Translations under genes and position numbers: made by a program | NCBI GenBank assembly: GCA_949358305.1 | Contig: CASHSZ010000120.1 | Location: 26,001 to 90,000 of the forward strand | Source of the DNA: Strigamia acuminata | Lineage: Eukaryota > Arthropoda > Chilopoda > Geophilomorpha > Linotaeniidae | DNA: 64,000 nt | Reading direction: 5' to 3' | Shown: in pieces, positions 12,475-24,560 of the stretch | Layout: every line of letters begins with the position of its first letter | Numbering within the stretch: position 1 is the first letter of the stretch | Notes under the pieces: model-generated | Seen by the model: only the letters and a program-made list of their open reading frames with translations | What the model was told of the DNA's origin: nothing | Databases searched by the model: none

Positions 12475-12582
12475 AAATACCGTACGAAACATATACAAAT
12501 TGCCGTATAAAACATATACCAAATACCGTATAAAAACATATACGAATACCGTATAAATGCTGTATAAACATATACCAAATGC
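12475..12582. repeat. Short A/T-rich tandem repeat, about 5 units of 24 bp
   Basis: Degenerate units of the form AAATACCGTATAAAA followed by CATATACC. No coding potential. Confidence 0.7.
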
Positions 12583-12687
12583 CTTGAATACAAGAACTAA
12601 GAGTTAACTATAACTGTGTGTGATTTTACTGATTGCTTTCTGACCTTCTCTCTTGACTATTGTGTGTCAGGGAATATATATCGTATA

Positions 12688-12921
12688 TACTTATCAATAT
12701 TCCGACTTCGAATTATATTTAATTCGAGATGTTGTGATTTTATTTAGATGTTCCGCTTTAACAATTGTTGCCAAATTGTTGTTACATTGGGTTCAATGTA
12801 ATGTAAGTAAATCTTCTTGACTTAATTGTTTAACTTGTATCCAAGTTAATATTGTTCTGTTGATAAAGTAATAATGATTAGGCTTCCCGTCGCAATCACA
12901 CAGTTGCCATCGATAAACACG
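12688..12921 (+). repeat. 234-bp direct repeat, copy 2
   Basis: Second copy of 11754-11987, ending four bases before minisatellite array 3. Confidence 0.9.
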
Positions 12922-12925
12922 ATAT

Positions 12926-13919
12926 ATGACTTTGACTAAGCGCACCATGGCTTTGACTAAACGCACCATGGCTTTGACTAAGCGCACCATGATTTGGACT
13001 AAGCGCACCATGACTTTGACTAAGCGCACCATGGTTTGGGCTAAGCGCACCTTGACTTGGGCTAAGCGAACCATGACGTGGGCTAAGCGCACCATGACGT
13101 GGGCTAAGCGCACCATCGCTTGGACTAAGCGCACCATGACTTGGGCTATTCACACTATGACTTGGACTAAGCGCATCATGGAATAGACTAAGCGCACCAT
13201 GGCTTTGACTAAGCGCACCATGGTTTGGGCTAAGCGCACCTTGACTTGGCTAAGCGCACCATGATTTGGACTAAGCGCACTATGACTTTGACTAAGCGCA
13301 CCATGGCTCGGACTAAGCGCACCATGACGCGGGCTAAGCGCACCATGACGTGGGCTAAGCGCACCATGACGTGGGCTAAGCGCACCATGACGTGGGCTAA
13401 GCGCACCATCGCTTGGACTAAGCGCACGATGACTTGGGCTAAGCACACTATGGCTCGGACTAAGCGCACCATGACGTGGGCTAAGCGCACCATGACGTGG
13501 GCTAAGCGCACCATGACGTGAGCTAAGCGCACCATTGCTTGGACTAAGTGCACCATGACTTTGACTAAGCGCACCATGACTTTGACTAAGCGCACCATGG
13601 CTTTGACTAAGCGCACCATGATTTGGACTAAGCGCACCATGGCTTTGACTAAGCGCACCTAGACTTGGGCTAAGCGGACTATGACTTTGACTAAGCGCAC
13701 CATGGTTTGGGCTAAGCGCACCTTGACTTGGGCTAAGCGAACCATGATTTGAACTAAGCGCACTGTGACTTTGACTAAGCGCACCATGGCTCGGACTAAG
13801 CGAACTATGACGTGGGCTAAGCGCACCATGACGTGGGCTAAGCGCACCATCGCTTGGACTAAGCGCACCATGACTTGGGCTAAGCACACTATGACTTGGA
13901 CTAAGCGCATCATGGAATA
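12926..13919. repeat. 21-bp minisatellite, array 3 (about 47 units)
   Basis: Same unit and orientation as array 1. It includes a 20-bp unit near 13250 that shifts the reading frames and a damaged unit near 13145. Its last bases (GAATA, 13915-13919) are the left target duplication of the plus-strand copia. Array 3 and array 4 were therefore contiguous before that insertion. Confidence 0.95.
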
Positions 13920-14199
13920 TGTTGGCTTTTGTTCTCCGAGATTTGTGATATGCAATTGATTATTGATGTTACACATGTTTGATTTGTAATTATTTATGAT
14001 TTTATAGTTTATTATCATGTAAACATTGATGTATCAATTGGGTTACCGTAGTTGGAGTTGTTTTTTAACTGCTTAGCAACTGTTGTTATTACTTGTTCTC
14101 TTGTTGTTGATTTTTCTCCATGCTTGCATGAGATGATTAAATCTTGTTCTTTTACTCACTTTTGGCCTGGAATTTGTTCATCAATCCATACTTTCAACA
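13920..14199 (+). repeat. Copia 5' LTR (280 bp)
   Basis: TGTTGGCTTTTG at the left, CTTTCAACA at the right. It should carry the Pol II promoter and polyadenylation signals; I see no clear TATA box to mark. Confidence 0.94.
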
Positions 14200-14211
14200 T
14201 GGTAGCAGAGG
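14200..14211 (+). other. Primer binding site
   Basis: TGGTAGCAGAGG immediately follows the 5' LTR and matches the minus-strand copia site. It is the expected priming site for minus-strand cDNA from a Met-type tRNA. Confidence 0.75.
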
Positions 14212-15515
14212 ATTAGAGTTCATTCCATCACTGTGAGTTGTTCATGTTGAATTTTGGCCAAGTTTTTGTCAAAATTCCATGAATTTTCGTTCATCTTATC
14301 CTGCTGATCGATTACTCGCTCCTGGCAAAATGGCCGACCTCGTTTCTTCATGCCTGCTCACCCGACGATTTTGATGCTTTTTCTGCAATTTGCAACGGAT
14401 TTGAACGCTGCAAATTTTCGTGGGTACTGTCCAGGGCTTGTAAAAGGATCGTGGATACTTTTCTTGATGGATTTCCGTGGATTATCGCCGATGATCGCCA
14501 CAGATTCGCCCGATCGCGATGCACCAAATTCCGAGTGATTTTCGCCGACGATTTTCGCGTGTTTCATCGAGTTTTTGACTGTGCCATCCAGTATCTGCTT
14601 GTGTTTAGCAGTGTACGTGTTATACAGACGATTGTGAGTACTTTTCATCATGTTTTCCACGTTTTTCGGGCCGATTTTCGTTATTTTTGCGCCATATACC
14701 CGTGCGCTTCACGAGGATCTTCTCGCCGAATTTTAACGTGCTTTTCATCGAATTTAGTGCTTTTTCGTCGATACTGTGTTGTGCCAGGGATTACTGGATT
14801 ATTCCACTTGTTTCTACAAGTGTTGTGAGTACTTTGGGATTTGTTTCAAATTTTTTTTGTGTCCGTTACGTCGATTACGAACACGAGAGCAGCAGACGCA
14901 TTTTGTGACTGTTTTTTCAAGATTTTCGTCGATTTTCGAAGATCTTTGAAGATTTTAAACATTGAATTGAATTCTCATGTACTTTTTCGTGTTTATTTTT
15001 GCAGATTTCGTCAGGTTACGTCGATTTTTGCGTGGACTTCCGTGTGAAATCAGACACGAAGTGGCAGAAGTTTGCCAACCAATTTGCAGAGATTTTCAAG
15101 AAGTTTTGATCGAGTTTTCCAAGAGATTCTACCAGATTCTCCTCATTTTTTTTTTCATGAAACTTTGTTAAATATTAAGTTTCGTGAAACTTTGTATAAG
15201 ATTAAGGTTTTTGGTAGGGACCTGGTGTAGGATCCTGGATTTGTATTTGTTAGTGGATTTAATTGCCCTAACAGATACAAATCTTTGCCTCGGTCATTGC
15301 ACTTTGACCGTTGTATTAATTTGCCGTGCCCGACAGTGGAGTATCCGGGGGCCATAGGGCCATTATTTCCCGACAACTCCTAAACGGCCACTGTTTAGTT
15401 GGGTTGGCTAGCAACCTGAATAGCCCAATTCTGGTTTTCCGCCTCGAACAACAATACCGCGCGTTCTCCTGTCACCTCGACCAAACTTTTCGCAGAACCG
15501 CTCACTTATATCGTC
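14212..15515 (+). other. Copia 5' leader
   Basis: About 1.3 kb of untranslated leader before the gag ATG at 15516. It has a distinct T-rich block around 14820-15050 compared with the minus-strand copy. No supported gene lies in it. Confidence 0.7.
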
Positions 15516-17558
15516 ATGGCGGATTCCGGCAAATCTCACCAATTTTCAATTCCACGACTGAACTCTGATAACTACGAATCTTGGTCCCGAAATATCCAAT
15601 TTTTGCTCTTGGAAAAAGGAGTAGATGATTTCATCTCAGAGAATCCTCCGGTCAGAGACGAAGCCTGGGATCAGCCTCGAAAACAGCTTCACGACGACCG
15701 TTCAAAGCGTGCAAAAGCCTTGCTTGGCTTGTTTGTCGAGTCCCAATATCAGGACATTGTTCTTGCTGCGGACTCCGCACGTGACGCCTGGGTAGCCTTG
15801 AAAGCGACATTTCAGCCGACTTCTCTTGCCCGAATTGCTAAACTCCGCCGAGATTTCCTGATGATGCGTTTACTTCCGAATGAAGACATGTCAGTTTTCA
15901 TTAGCCGTGTCACCAAAGCCCGTGCCGTTTTGAAGGACTTGGAAGTCACATTTTCGGATTCGGATGTCGCTTATCAACTTTTGGATTTGTTACCAGATTC
16001 GTACGAGGCGACCGTGCAAACGATTTACCATTGGTCTAAAGCGGATTTCACATTAAAGGGAGTCTCCGACCATCTTCTCTCCGAATTTAATCGTTTGAAG
16101 ATGAAGAATGCAGATTCGGGGTCATCGACTAGTTTACAGTCAGCGAGTTCGTCTTCGAGTGCACCGACGAGAGTTTTCAAGCCCTTGTCACAAATTCAGT
16201 GCTTTAATTGCAAGGAAATGGGACACTATGCGAACAAGTGCCCCAAACCTCGAGTCCAGGGCGTTGCCTCTTCCAACTCGTCTACCAATCGTGGTCACCG
16301 ATCTTCGTCTCGGAACCGCAAAAGTGGACGCGGTAATGCAACACCACCTGCCCCGAGTGCTCAAAGTGTTTCAAGTGCAAGGTCCGGTTTAGGTTTCTTT
16401 GCACGGTCAGAATCCAACGTCGCATCGACTTCGTCTTTGGAATGGCTAATTGATTCGGGTTCATCTGATCACGTGTGTTGCCGTCGTGATTCTTTTTCGA
16501 CGTACAAGCCCGTTTCGAATTATTTCATCATTTTGGGTGAAGGCCGTTCACGAGTTGATGGTATAGGTGACGTGGTTTTGCGGATTGGTCGTGGTGGCGC
16601 GAAAGGAGAATTTCCCGTCACAATGCATAATGTTCTTCATGCCCCCGCTTTTTCGCGTAATTTAGTCAGTTTGTCAAAAATTGATCGCGCCGGACTACAT
16701 TTTGTGGCTTCAAATGGTTTAATGACCATTTTTGATCCGTCCGACAAAGCCAAACAATTTCTTTTGCATGCCAAACTGAAGGATGATTTATATTCCCTTC
16801 AGCATGTCTTGCCCGCAGATCCTACATCTGCGCCGCTTCCTGCGCTTACGGCCACCTCAGTGGTCAAGCCGGTCCTCTCTGCGCAGACTATAAAGCCTGC
16901 TCGGCATGTCACTTTTGCCGAGGGACCTGCTTTATCCCCTCCTTGTAAGCCCCCGAAGGGGAAGTTATCCGATTTAGAGCTTTGGCACCGGAGATTTGGG
17001 CATTTTAATACCGAAGGTTTACACTTTTTAGCGAAATCTCCGAATGCTTCCGGAATCGATATTTCGACTTCCGCATTTCCGGCATGTGCCGTGTGTGCTC
17101 GTTCTAAATCCACCCGAGCCTCGTTTCCGAGTGCAAAGAATAGAATTTCCAGTAAGAAGCCTTTGGATTTAATCCATATGGACGTTTGGGGAAATTCCCC
17201 AACTACTTCCGTGGGTGGTGCTCGTTATTTATTAACGATCGTGGATGACTTTTCTCGCTATTCCTTTGTTGTCCCTATGAAAACGAAGGGGGAAGTTTTT
17301 GAAGTTTTTAAACTTTTCCATGCTCGGATGGAAACATTATGGGGGGCTGGCTGCATTAAAGCAGTCAGAACCGATAACGGGATGGAATTTTGCTCTAAAA
17401 ATTTCGAAAATTTCTTGCTCCAGCGTGGCATCAGGGCACAGCGCACGAATGTTTATCCTTATGGCGCGCATGCGGATTTCTCGGAGTGCGAAAGGGACCC
17501 TATTTTTAACATTACGGCGGCCTATACCTTGACCCCCTGTTCGCAGTCTCATGGCTGA
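15516..17558 (+). pseudogene. Copia gag-pol, 5' half, ending in the insertion
   Basis: Starts at the ATG at 15516 (MADSGKSHQF). Visible in order: UBN2-like gag; CCHC knuckle CFNCKEMGHYANKC at residues 229-242; protease DSG near 313; HHCC integrase zinc motif (His 491 and 496, Cys 524 and 527); integrase core with Asp 556 in HMDVW and Asp 620 in DNGMEF. Native sequence ends at residue 647, exactly at a codon boundary at 17456. The next 33 residues come from the inserted DNA and end at a stop at 17556-17558. The catalytic Glu, reverse transcriptase and RNase H lie 38 kb away, so no integrase or reverse transcriptase can be made from this part. Gag and protease could still be produced if the LTR is active. 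Confidence 0.94.
17453..17456. repeat. TTAT target-site duplication, left
   Basis: TTAT at the left edge of the insertion is repeated at 55871-55874. The uninterrupted integrase of the minus-strand copia (980-983, as ATAA on the plus strand) has it once. Confidence 0.88.
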
Positions 17559-17700
17559 TTTTGCGGATTTCACTTATTTGTATATTCCGCACGATCGCGC
17601 GCGTTTTATCAACCTTGGGAAAGCCGCTTTCTCAAATTTGCAAATTCCACATTGTGTGAACATGCTACAACGCTTCTGTGCGCGTCAATAAAAAAAAAAA
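17457..17700 (+). other. Unit A left terminal region
   Basis: Begins CCTTATGGCGCGCATGCGG, with a CGCATGCG palindrome near the end. It finishes with AATAAA merging into an 11-base A-run (17690-17700), which could be a chance poly(A) tract or the scar of a retrocopied sequence. No gene is evident. Confidence 0.6.
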
Positions 17701-18469
17701 CCGATTAGAAATGAAATTCAGGGTTTTGTTAAAATAAAAATTATACAATATAATCAGTCTATAATGCTTCTATAATGCTGTTGGTTTAATCAGCACATTG
17801 TAATCGTGTGAAAACACGCGCGCTCGCAATAATACATTACCCAATGTACTTGCACTGGCATGGACCCATCAGTGCGCACTTTCCCGTGCGTGCTGCTTGC
17901 ACTATTTACATCAATTGTTGCTCCACAGGTTGCGCGACCTGCCGGGCAGTTAAGACGTACTAGAATAACCTCAGGATTTGATAAAACCTGATTTTTGGAT
18001 GACACTAAGTAAATGGCAGTGAATGTGAGATGTGAGATACACGATGAATTTAATAAAATTTATATTTCCTAATCATGGGATTGGTTTCACGTTTCATAAT
18101 CCAACAATTAAGTAGAATATCATTATTGCAATTGATTAAAACAAATTTTTTTTACAAATTCTTTGGTTTTACATTTTAAATTTATTTTCCAATAGTTGGC
18201 ACCATCGCAATTGCTGCGAGTTTAAAACACTGCATTCAGCAGAATTTACTGCACTTTCAAATCAAGGCCAGGCATACCTACTGCAAAGTAATGTATAAAC
18301 CATAAAGAAGCCTTTGATTCGGAATTGCCTGTAGGTAATTCTGCGCTGGTCTCCAATGGAAATGTCCGCGCCGGTCTTCCGTGCACGGAAAGTCCACAGA
18401 AAGTCCGTGCATTCCGTGCGCTGGGAGTCCGTGCGTCGTACCGCGTGATCTTGCATTGTTTTTTGTGGG
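17701..18469. other. Unit A, A/T-rich non-coding stretch
   Basis: I see no gene or clear repeat, apart from a short patch around 18380-18440 where GTCCGTGC recurs. Confidence 0.5.
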
Positions 18470-21400
18470 CTTTTCCTGATTAGGATTACTTCCTTTTTAA
18501 CTCTTGAAGAATTAAGTTTGTTTTTTTTGCTCCAAAACGTCCCAAAACGCCTGAAAATCGCGCAACTCGAGGCAAAACATTACAGTGTGTATTCAAATCA
18601 AAACTAGCTACAAATACATGCTGAAATTAGCTAAATTTTCAAATTTTTTGGCTTTCAAGAAGTAATGGAAACATTTGACATAACGTGGATCAGTTGCATT
18701 CAAAAACTAAAATATTTTGTGTTTTACTTCAATTTTAAACTAAAAATGATGTCATTTCCTGTTTAAACCCCTGTTAAAGCTTGAAATACATTTTAACTAA
18801 AAGAAATAAGTTTGTTTTTTTCTTCGGCAGTGACGTGTACACACGAGCACGCCTGAGAACGCCAAAAAATGCTAAAAAACGCTCAAAAACGCCTGAAAAT
18901 CGCGCAACTCGAGGCAAAACATTAATTTTTCATCTTTATTTCAACTTTTGTGACGTTTAAAATTGTGTTCTCATGTTTTTTGCCTCAAGTTGCATTGTCA
19001 TCTGGCGTTTTGGAGTGTTTTTATGTGTTCGCAGGCGTTCGCAGGCGTTTTTTGGCGTTGTCACTCACTCAAGTGGCCATTTTTAGCATTTTCCGTAGTA
19101 AAAATGGCCGTTTTTCGTCAAAATGGCCATTTTTAGCCATTTTTCAGAGTAAAAATGTTTTTTTTTCACCGTTTTTATAGTAAAATGGCCATTTTTAGTC
19201 GTTTTTTTAATCAAAAATGGCCGTTTTTATCGTTGAAACGTTATTAAAATGTAACGTTTCAATGGCGTTTTGATCTCGCCTCATTTCCGGTTTTGAAAAT
19301 TAATAAACGCCCCGGCGTTTATTCGAGGCAATACCCAACTTGGGCTTTTATTCGCGTCGCACCGCATCATCATCTCACCTTGCCTCCCGTCTTGAAAATT
19401 TATAAACGCCCCGGCGTTTATTCAAGGCAAACCATTGTTTATGTAAGTTTTTCCTGATTAGGGTTACTTCCTTTAGAAGAAACACGTTTATTTCTTCTCG
19501 TTTAATCTTGAGTCGTGATCTCGCCTCGTTTCTGGTCTTAAAAATTAATAAACACCCCGGCTTTTATTCAAGGCAATACGGTACGTTTATGAAACCCAAC
19601 TTGGGCTTTCATTTTAAAAAAAGCGCGTGTTCTTACGTCGAACTAAGAGATACAGGTGAATTAGCAACGCCTAATTTGATTTAATAAATAAAGCAAACAA
19701 CATCTCGCCTCACTTCTGGCGTTTGTTCGAGGCAAGCCATTGTTTTTGCATTTTTTTTCCTGATTAGGGTTACTTCCTTTTTAACTCTTGAAGAAATAAG
19801 TATGTTTTTTTTACTCGGCAGTGACGTGTACGCGCGAGTACGCCTGAGAACGCCAAAAAATACTCCAAAACGCCTGAAAATCGTGCAACTCGAGGCAAAA
19901 CATTAATTGTTTATTTTTGTTTCAACTTTTGTAACGTTTACAATTGTGTTCTCATGTTTTTTGCCTCAAGTTGCATTGTCATTTTGCGTTTTGGGGCGTT
20001 TTTAGGCATTTTTAGGCATTTGCGGGCGTTCTTGGGCGTTTTTTGGCGTTGTCATTCAATCAAATGGCCATTTTTAGCCATTTTTAGCCATTTTTCATAG
20101 AAAAATGGTCATTTTTAGCCGTTTTTCATCCAAAATGGCCGTTTTTCATCCAAAAGGGCCGTTTTTCATCCAAAATGGAATAATTGTTGTGTCCGGATTT
20201 TATGTCATTTATTGTCTTAATTAAAGTTAACAAAGTGTCTTTAATTTTTGCTTTTCTTGAATTTCAGCTTTTTAGATATTTTTACATATTAAACTTTCAT
20301 TTTTTGTGATTTATTAAAAGTTACAGTGTTTTCATGAATTTTAGTGTCTATGATATTGATATTATCTTTATTCATTGCTATTTAAAGTTTTATTACTTCT
20401 CTGTGTCTTATTTCTTTAATTCTTGCTCATTTTGTGTGATTTTGGATGATTTTTAGTGCATTCGTCGATTTACAGATCACTTGCGTAAGACGCGTGACGT
20501 CATATTTCTTAATCTAGTTCGGTTGTGTTCAAACTTCTAACCTTTTGTTTGGACCTTATTCTTGTGTTATGGATAGGTTTTAGAATTGATTTAGACTAAT
20601 TTGGGGGTGATCTGTCGATTGGTTTGCTTTATTTTTGTCCCGGAACGGTCGTTTTGTCGTTTCGAGCGTTCGTTGTCGGTACGCACTTGTGCGCTGCTGA
20701 CCGAGTTCATTCCGTTCGGCAAACGATTATTTTCAAGTGTTCTTTTAATAAATAGTGCTTTTGTTGTAGGAAATTACATTTCCTAATGTTATTTTATTCA
20801 ATACAGTGTGTATTCTTGATTTTATTCTTGTGTTGAAATTCAAATGTCGTGTTTTGCCGCTCTAGCGGATTTGAAGTGGGCGCCATGCTGGATTTCCCCG
20901 CTAATTTCTTTATTTATCCATTTCATTTGTCTTTTTGAAAATGAATAAACGCCCCGGCGTTTATGCGAGGCAAGCCATAGTTTTTGTAGGTTCTTTCCTG
21001 ATTAGGGTTACTTGTGACGTGCACGCGCGAGCTCGCCTGAGGACGTCAAAAAAAGCTCAAAAACGCCCCAAAACGCCTGAAAATCGCGCAACTCGAAGCA
21101 AAAAATTACAGTTTGAATTCAAATCAAAACTAACCACAAATACATGCTACAATTAGGTAAATTTTCAAATTTTTTATCAATAAATGATGACTTTCAAGAA
21201 GTATGACAACATTTGACAAAATTTAGACCAGTTGCATTTAAAAACTAAAATATTTTGTGTTTTACTTCAATTTTAAACCAAAAATGACGTCATTTTTTGT
21301 TTAAACCGGCGTTTATTTGAGGCAAACACGCCGCTGAGAACGCCAAAAAATGCTCAAAAACACTCCAAAAGGCCTGAAAATCGCGCAACTTGAGGCAAAA

Positions 21401-22300
21401 AATTAATTTTTCATCTTTGTTTCAACTTTTGTGACGTTTAAAATTGTGTTTTCAAGTTTTATGCCTCAAGTTGCATTGTCATCTGGCGTTTTGGGGCGTT
21501 TTGGGGCGTTCGCAGGCGTTTGCACGCGTTTTTTGGCGTTGTCACTCACTCAAGTGGCCATTTTTAGCCAATTTTCGAAGTAAAAATGGCCTTTTTTTAT
21601 TAAAATGGCCATTTTCAGCCATTTGTCATAGTAAAAATGGCCATTTTCAGCCATTTTTTATAGTAAAAATGGCCATTTTTCATCCAAAATGGCCGTTTTT
21701 CATCCAAAATGACCATTTTTATCATTGACACGCTATAAAAATGTAACGTTTCAATGGCGTTTTGACGGAACCGGTAAGTTTTGAAATTTCCCGTGTCCCG
21801 TTATTGTGACTCCTCGTCCGGTTTCTCAGAACCGAAACCCTAATACAGGTGAATTAGTGACGCCTAATTTGTTTTAACAAATAAAGCAAACAACATCTCG
21901 CCTCACTTCCAGTCTTGAAAATTAGTAAACGCCCCGGCGTTTATTCGAGGCAAGCCGTTGTTTTTACAGTAATTTCCTGGTTAGGGTTATTTTTTTTTTA
22001 ACTCTTGAAGAAATAAGTTTGTTTTTTTCTCGCCTGCACGCGCGAGCTCGCATGAGAATGCTAAAAAATAAGCAAAAACGTTCTAAAACGCCCCAAAACG
22101 CTTCAAAATGCTCCAAAAAGCCTGAAAATCGTGCCACTCAAAGCAAAAAATTATGTTCGCATGTTTTTTGCCTCAAGTTGCACGGTTATCTGGCGTTTTG
22201 GTGCGTTCTTGGGGCGTTTTGGTGCGTTCTTGGGGCGTTTTCGGGCGTTTTTTTGGCGTTGTCACTCACTCCCGCACTTTGCTGTCTTGTTTATTACAAT
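18470..22300. repeat. Foldback cassette cluster, unit A
   Basis: A mosaic cassette recurs about five times (around 18.5-19.3, 19.7-20.2, 20.9-21.2, 21.3-21.8 and 21.9-22.3 kb). Typical order: AATAAACGCC, CC, GGCGTTTATT (a near-perfect palindrome) and CGAGGCAA; then CCTGATTAGGGTTACTTCC; then an arm with CAACTCGAGGCAAAAC; a loop of about 60 bp; an inverted arm with TTTTGCCTCAAGTTGC; then AATGGCC-rich sequence. The arms can fold back over about 100 nt. Between cassettes, 20190-20930 shows nothing recognisable. Short frames here are shadows of the repeats. Confidence 0.8.
19072..19260. repeat. AATGGCC-rich short repeats, unit A
   Basis: Repeated AAATGGCCATTT and AAATGGCCGTTT blocks, each largely self-complementary. 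Two further clusters lie at 20066-20186 and 21553-21735, with the equivalents in unit B at 37619-37807, 38613-38733 and 40100-40282. Confidence 0.7.
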
Positions 22301-23943
22301 TTGGTTTAGCTGTTGTATTTATTTTTATTTGTTTTATGGTTATTTAATGTGTTTTTGTAGCATTCAAAATGTTTTGTTGCCTAATTTCTCGTTTTGGCGC
22401 CAACTGTTTGTTTGACAACGCCGTGTCAGAATTTAGGGATGATTCTGCTTTGGTTTCTAATTAAAAAAAAAATGTTGTTTTAATTTCAATTGTAACTGCT
22501 TATTATAACGTTATTATTAGTATTTTGTAAAGGTTCATTCTTTTTCCATGTTAATAAAAAATGAAGTAACTTTCGGTGAAAAAAAAAACAGTTAAATGCG
22601 GATCAAAATTAAACACACACGAGAAGTTTAATAAACGTCCCGGCGTTTATTCAAGGCAATACGGTACATTTGTGAAACCCAACTTGGAACCCGAAAATAA
22701 CGTGGGGCCGTCTGAACACCTGGATTTGAATTTTCGTCTACGCGCGCGCCGACGCATGGGGAATGCGGGGTGGGGTTCCTTCCCAGTGTTCCGAACGAGT
22801 CAATTTCACCCCGAAAATATCCCGAAATTGCTGATACATGCATTTCGAGCCAGAAATATTGATCTTCATGTAAATTTTGATTGTTTAGCTTTTTTTTGAA
22901 ATTTTACAAATTTTCCTCATCTCCTGCCTTCTTCGCTCATTTAACACCAAAATGGCCTGCATTGAGGATTTTTCCCATAATCCTTTTCACACGTATGGAG
23001 CGCAAACAGTCGCAATAAATGAAATCAGCGGAATTCGGCCTTGAGTTTGCGACGCCATCTTGAATACGAGTAACAGCACAGTATGGTGTCAATTATTCGA
23101 ACTGATCGTAAGGCATGGGACAAAAATTGATTAAAAACGAACAAACATGATTAAAAATCAACAAAAATCGACTGAAATCGGACAATAATCAATTCAGAAT
23201 GACAAATAACGATTAAAATTGGCAAAAATTGTCACAAATAGAGAAAAACCGATTAAAAATCAGCAAGAAACCAATAGAAATTGATAAAATCAAATAAAAA
23301 TTAACAAATATCCATTTTGTTTGCTTTTAAACAAATTAAGAACTTTGAAAACACACGACAATTTTAAACAGTAAACACCGGGGTCAAATAAGCGCCGCTA
23401 CTCGTTTAAACACCGGGGAGGTGTTAGTGAAGTGCCTCGAGTGGAGAAATTAATAAACGCTCGAGGCACCACGGTAGGCTTATTAAACACAAAATATGAA
23501 ACGCTCGATCTTCAACAGGCGCACACGCCCGAGAACACCTCGGCATGCCTCAGCACTCTCCAAGAAACGAGAAAAACCAAGGCAAAAAAAAAAAAAATAC
23601 ACCAAAATTAGGACTAAAATCAAACACACATGGGGCCCGGAAGATTGATAACATCCCGGCATATATTCAAGGCAGTACGCCATGTTTTTTCCACCATTTT
23701 GTAAGTTTATTTCAATATTCATAAAGTTTATTGCTTTTTGTATCATTAGTAGTATTCCCTTGTGTGATGTGGTTTTATAAATATCACACACAACTGCTTC
23801 TGCTGTTTTCTTCACGTTTATGCTTCGTGTATGCACGTGAAGCCCTCGCACATCTTTTGAGCACCTGTACACATTTGGACACGCTCAAGGTGCTACATCG
23901 CGCGCTCAAACGCACTAGATCGCGCGCGCAAACGCGCTACATC
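22301..23943. other. Unit A, non-coding stretch with small inverted repeats
   Basis: No gene seen. It holds a degenerate cassette palindrome at about 22630, an A-rich segment at 23110-23330 built on GATTAAAAATC words that is the inverted counterpart of 30240-30490, and a perfect 10-bp inverted repeat GTGCCTCGAG / CTCGAGGCAC at 23432-23441 and 23460-23469. Confidence 0.6.
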
Positions 23944-23951
23944 ACGCATAT

Positions 23952-24343
23952 TAGGGATAAGAACAGACCGGGATAGGGACTGGACTGGTAATGTTTGCCC
24001 TATGCGGATACGGGACGGGACGGGATTACAGTTGCTAAATTCGTACTGCGAGGCGGAGACAATTTTCTAATTCCAGTTGTTATTTATCACTATTAAGCCT
24101 AATATTGAGCCTGATAATGCTAAAATAAAGTAAATAAACAACAACAACAAACTCATTATTAAAAGTAAATTACACTGTATGACCAAAATATTGTTGTTTC
24201 TTTACTTTATTTTAGCATTATTAGGCCTAATATTAGGCTTAATACTGATTTATTTCAATTATGCAATCATACGCGCGTATTACGCTAACGTAATGGACCC
24301 GGGACGGGTCGGGACCCGAAAATTGGTCCCGTTCTCATCCCTA
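23952..24343. mobile_element. hAT-type MITE, 392 bp, in unit A
   Basis: The ends are TAGGGATAAGAACAG and, inverted, TAGGGATGAGAACGG (13 of 15 match). They are flanked by the perfect 8-bp duplication ACGCATAT at 23944-23951 and 24344-24351. The length of the duplication and the TAGGG ends are typical of hAT elements. The interior is a foldback of about 50 bp per arm (near 24092-24142 and 24193-24243) with no coding capacity. It needs a hAT transposase from elsewhere. Confidence 0.88.
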
Positions 24344-24351
24344 ACGCATAT

Positions 24352-24560
24352 ATATATCGCAGACATATCGCGCCCACGACAAAGCACAAACCCATGGCAG
24401 TCACCAAAGAATATTTACGCCGCTTCCACGCACGTTTTATTTTCTCACAGGCCTCTACACATTTAACTTGCGCGCGCACTTGCTACGTGCTCGTGTGGTC
24501 ACAATAAATACCTAATTTTCATTAAAATAACGAATGAACGAAATCACTTCAACCACACTT
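24352..24560. other. Unit A, spacer before the large palindrome
   Basis: No gene or repeat recognised. Confidence 0.4.

Larger units (their letters stand above)
11259..12925. other. Non-satellite segment between minisatellite arrays
   Basis: It starts TGTGACGG like 6226, and satellite resumes at 12926. It holds a 234-bp direct repeat (listed separately), a perfect 14-bp palindrome TGTTCTGCAGAACA at 12407-12420, and a short A/T-rich tandem repeat. The frames inside are under 70 codons and unrecognised. One reading is a decayed LTR element whose LTRs begin TGTGACGG and end GATAAACA, but I find no convincing primer site, polypurine tract or target duplication. Confidence 0.4.

Noticed and set aside
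17457-17460. piggyBac assignment from the TTAT/TTAA flanks and CCTT ends.
   Set aside because: The target duplication is TTAT, not TTAA, terminal similarity is only a few bases, and no transposase is present. Kept only as one possibility.
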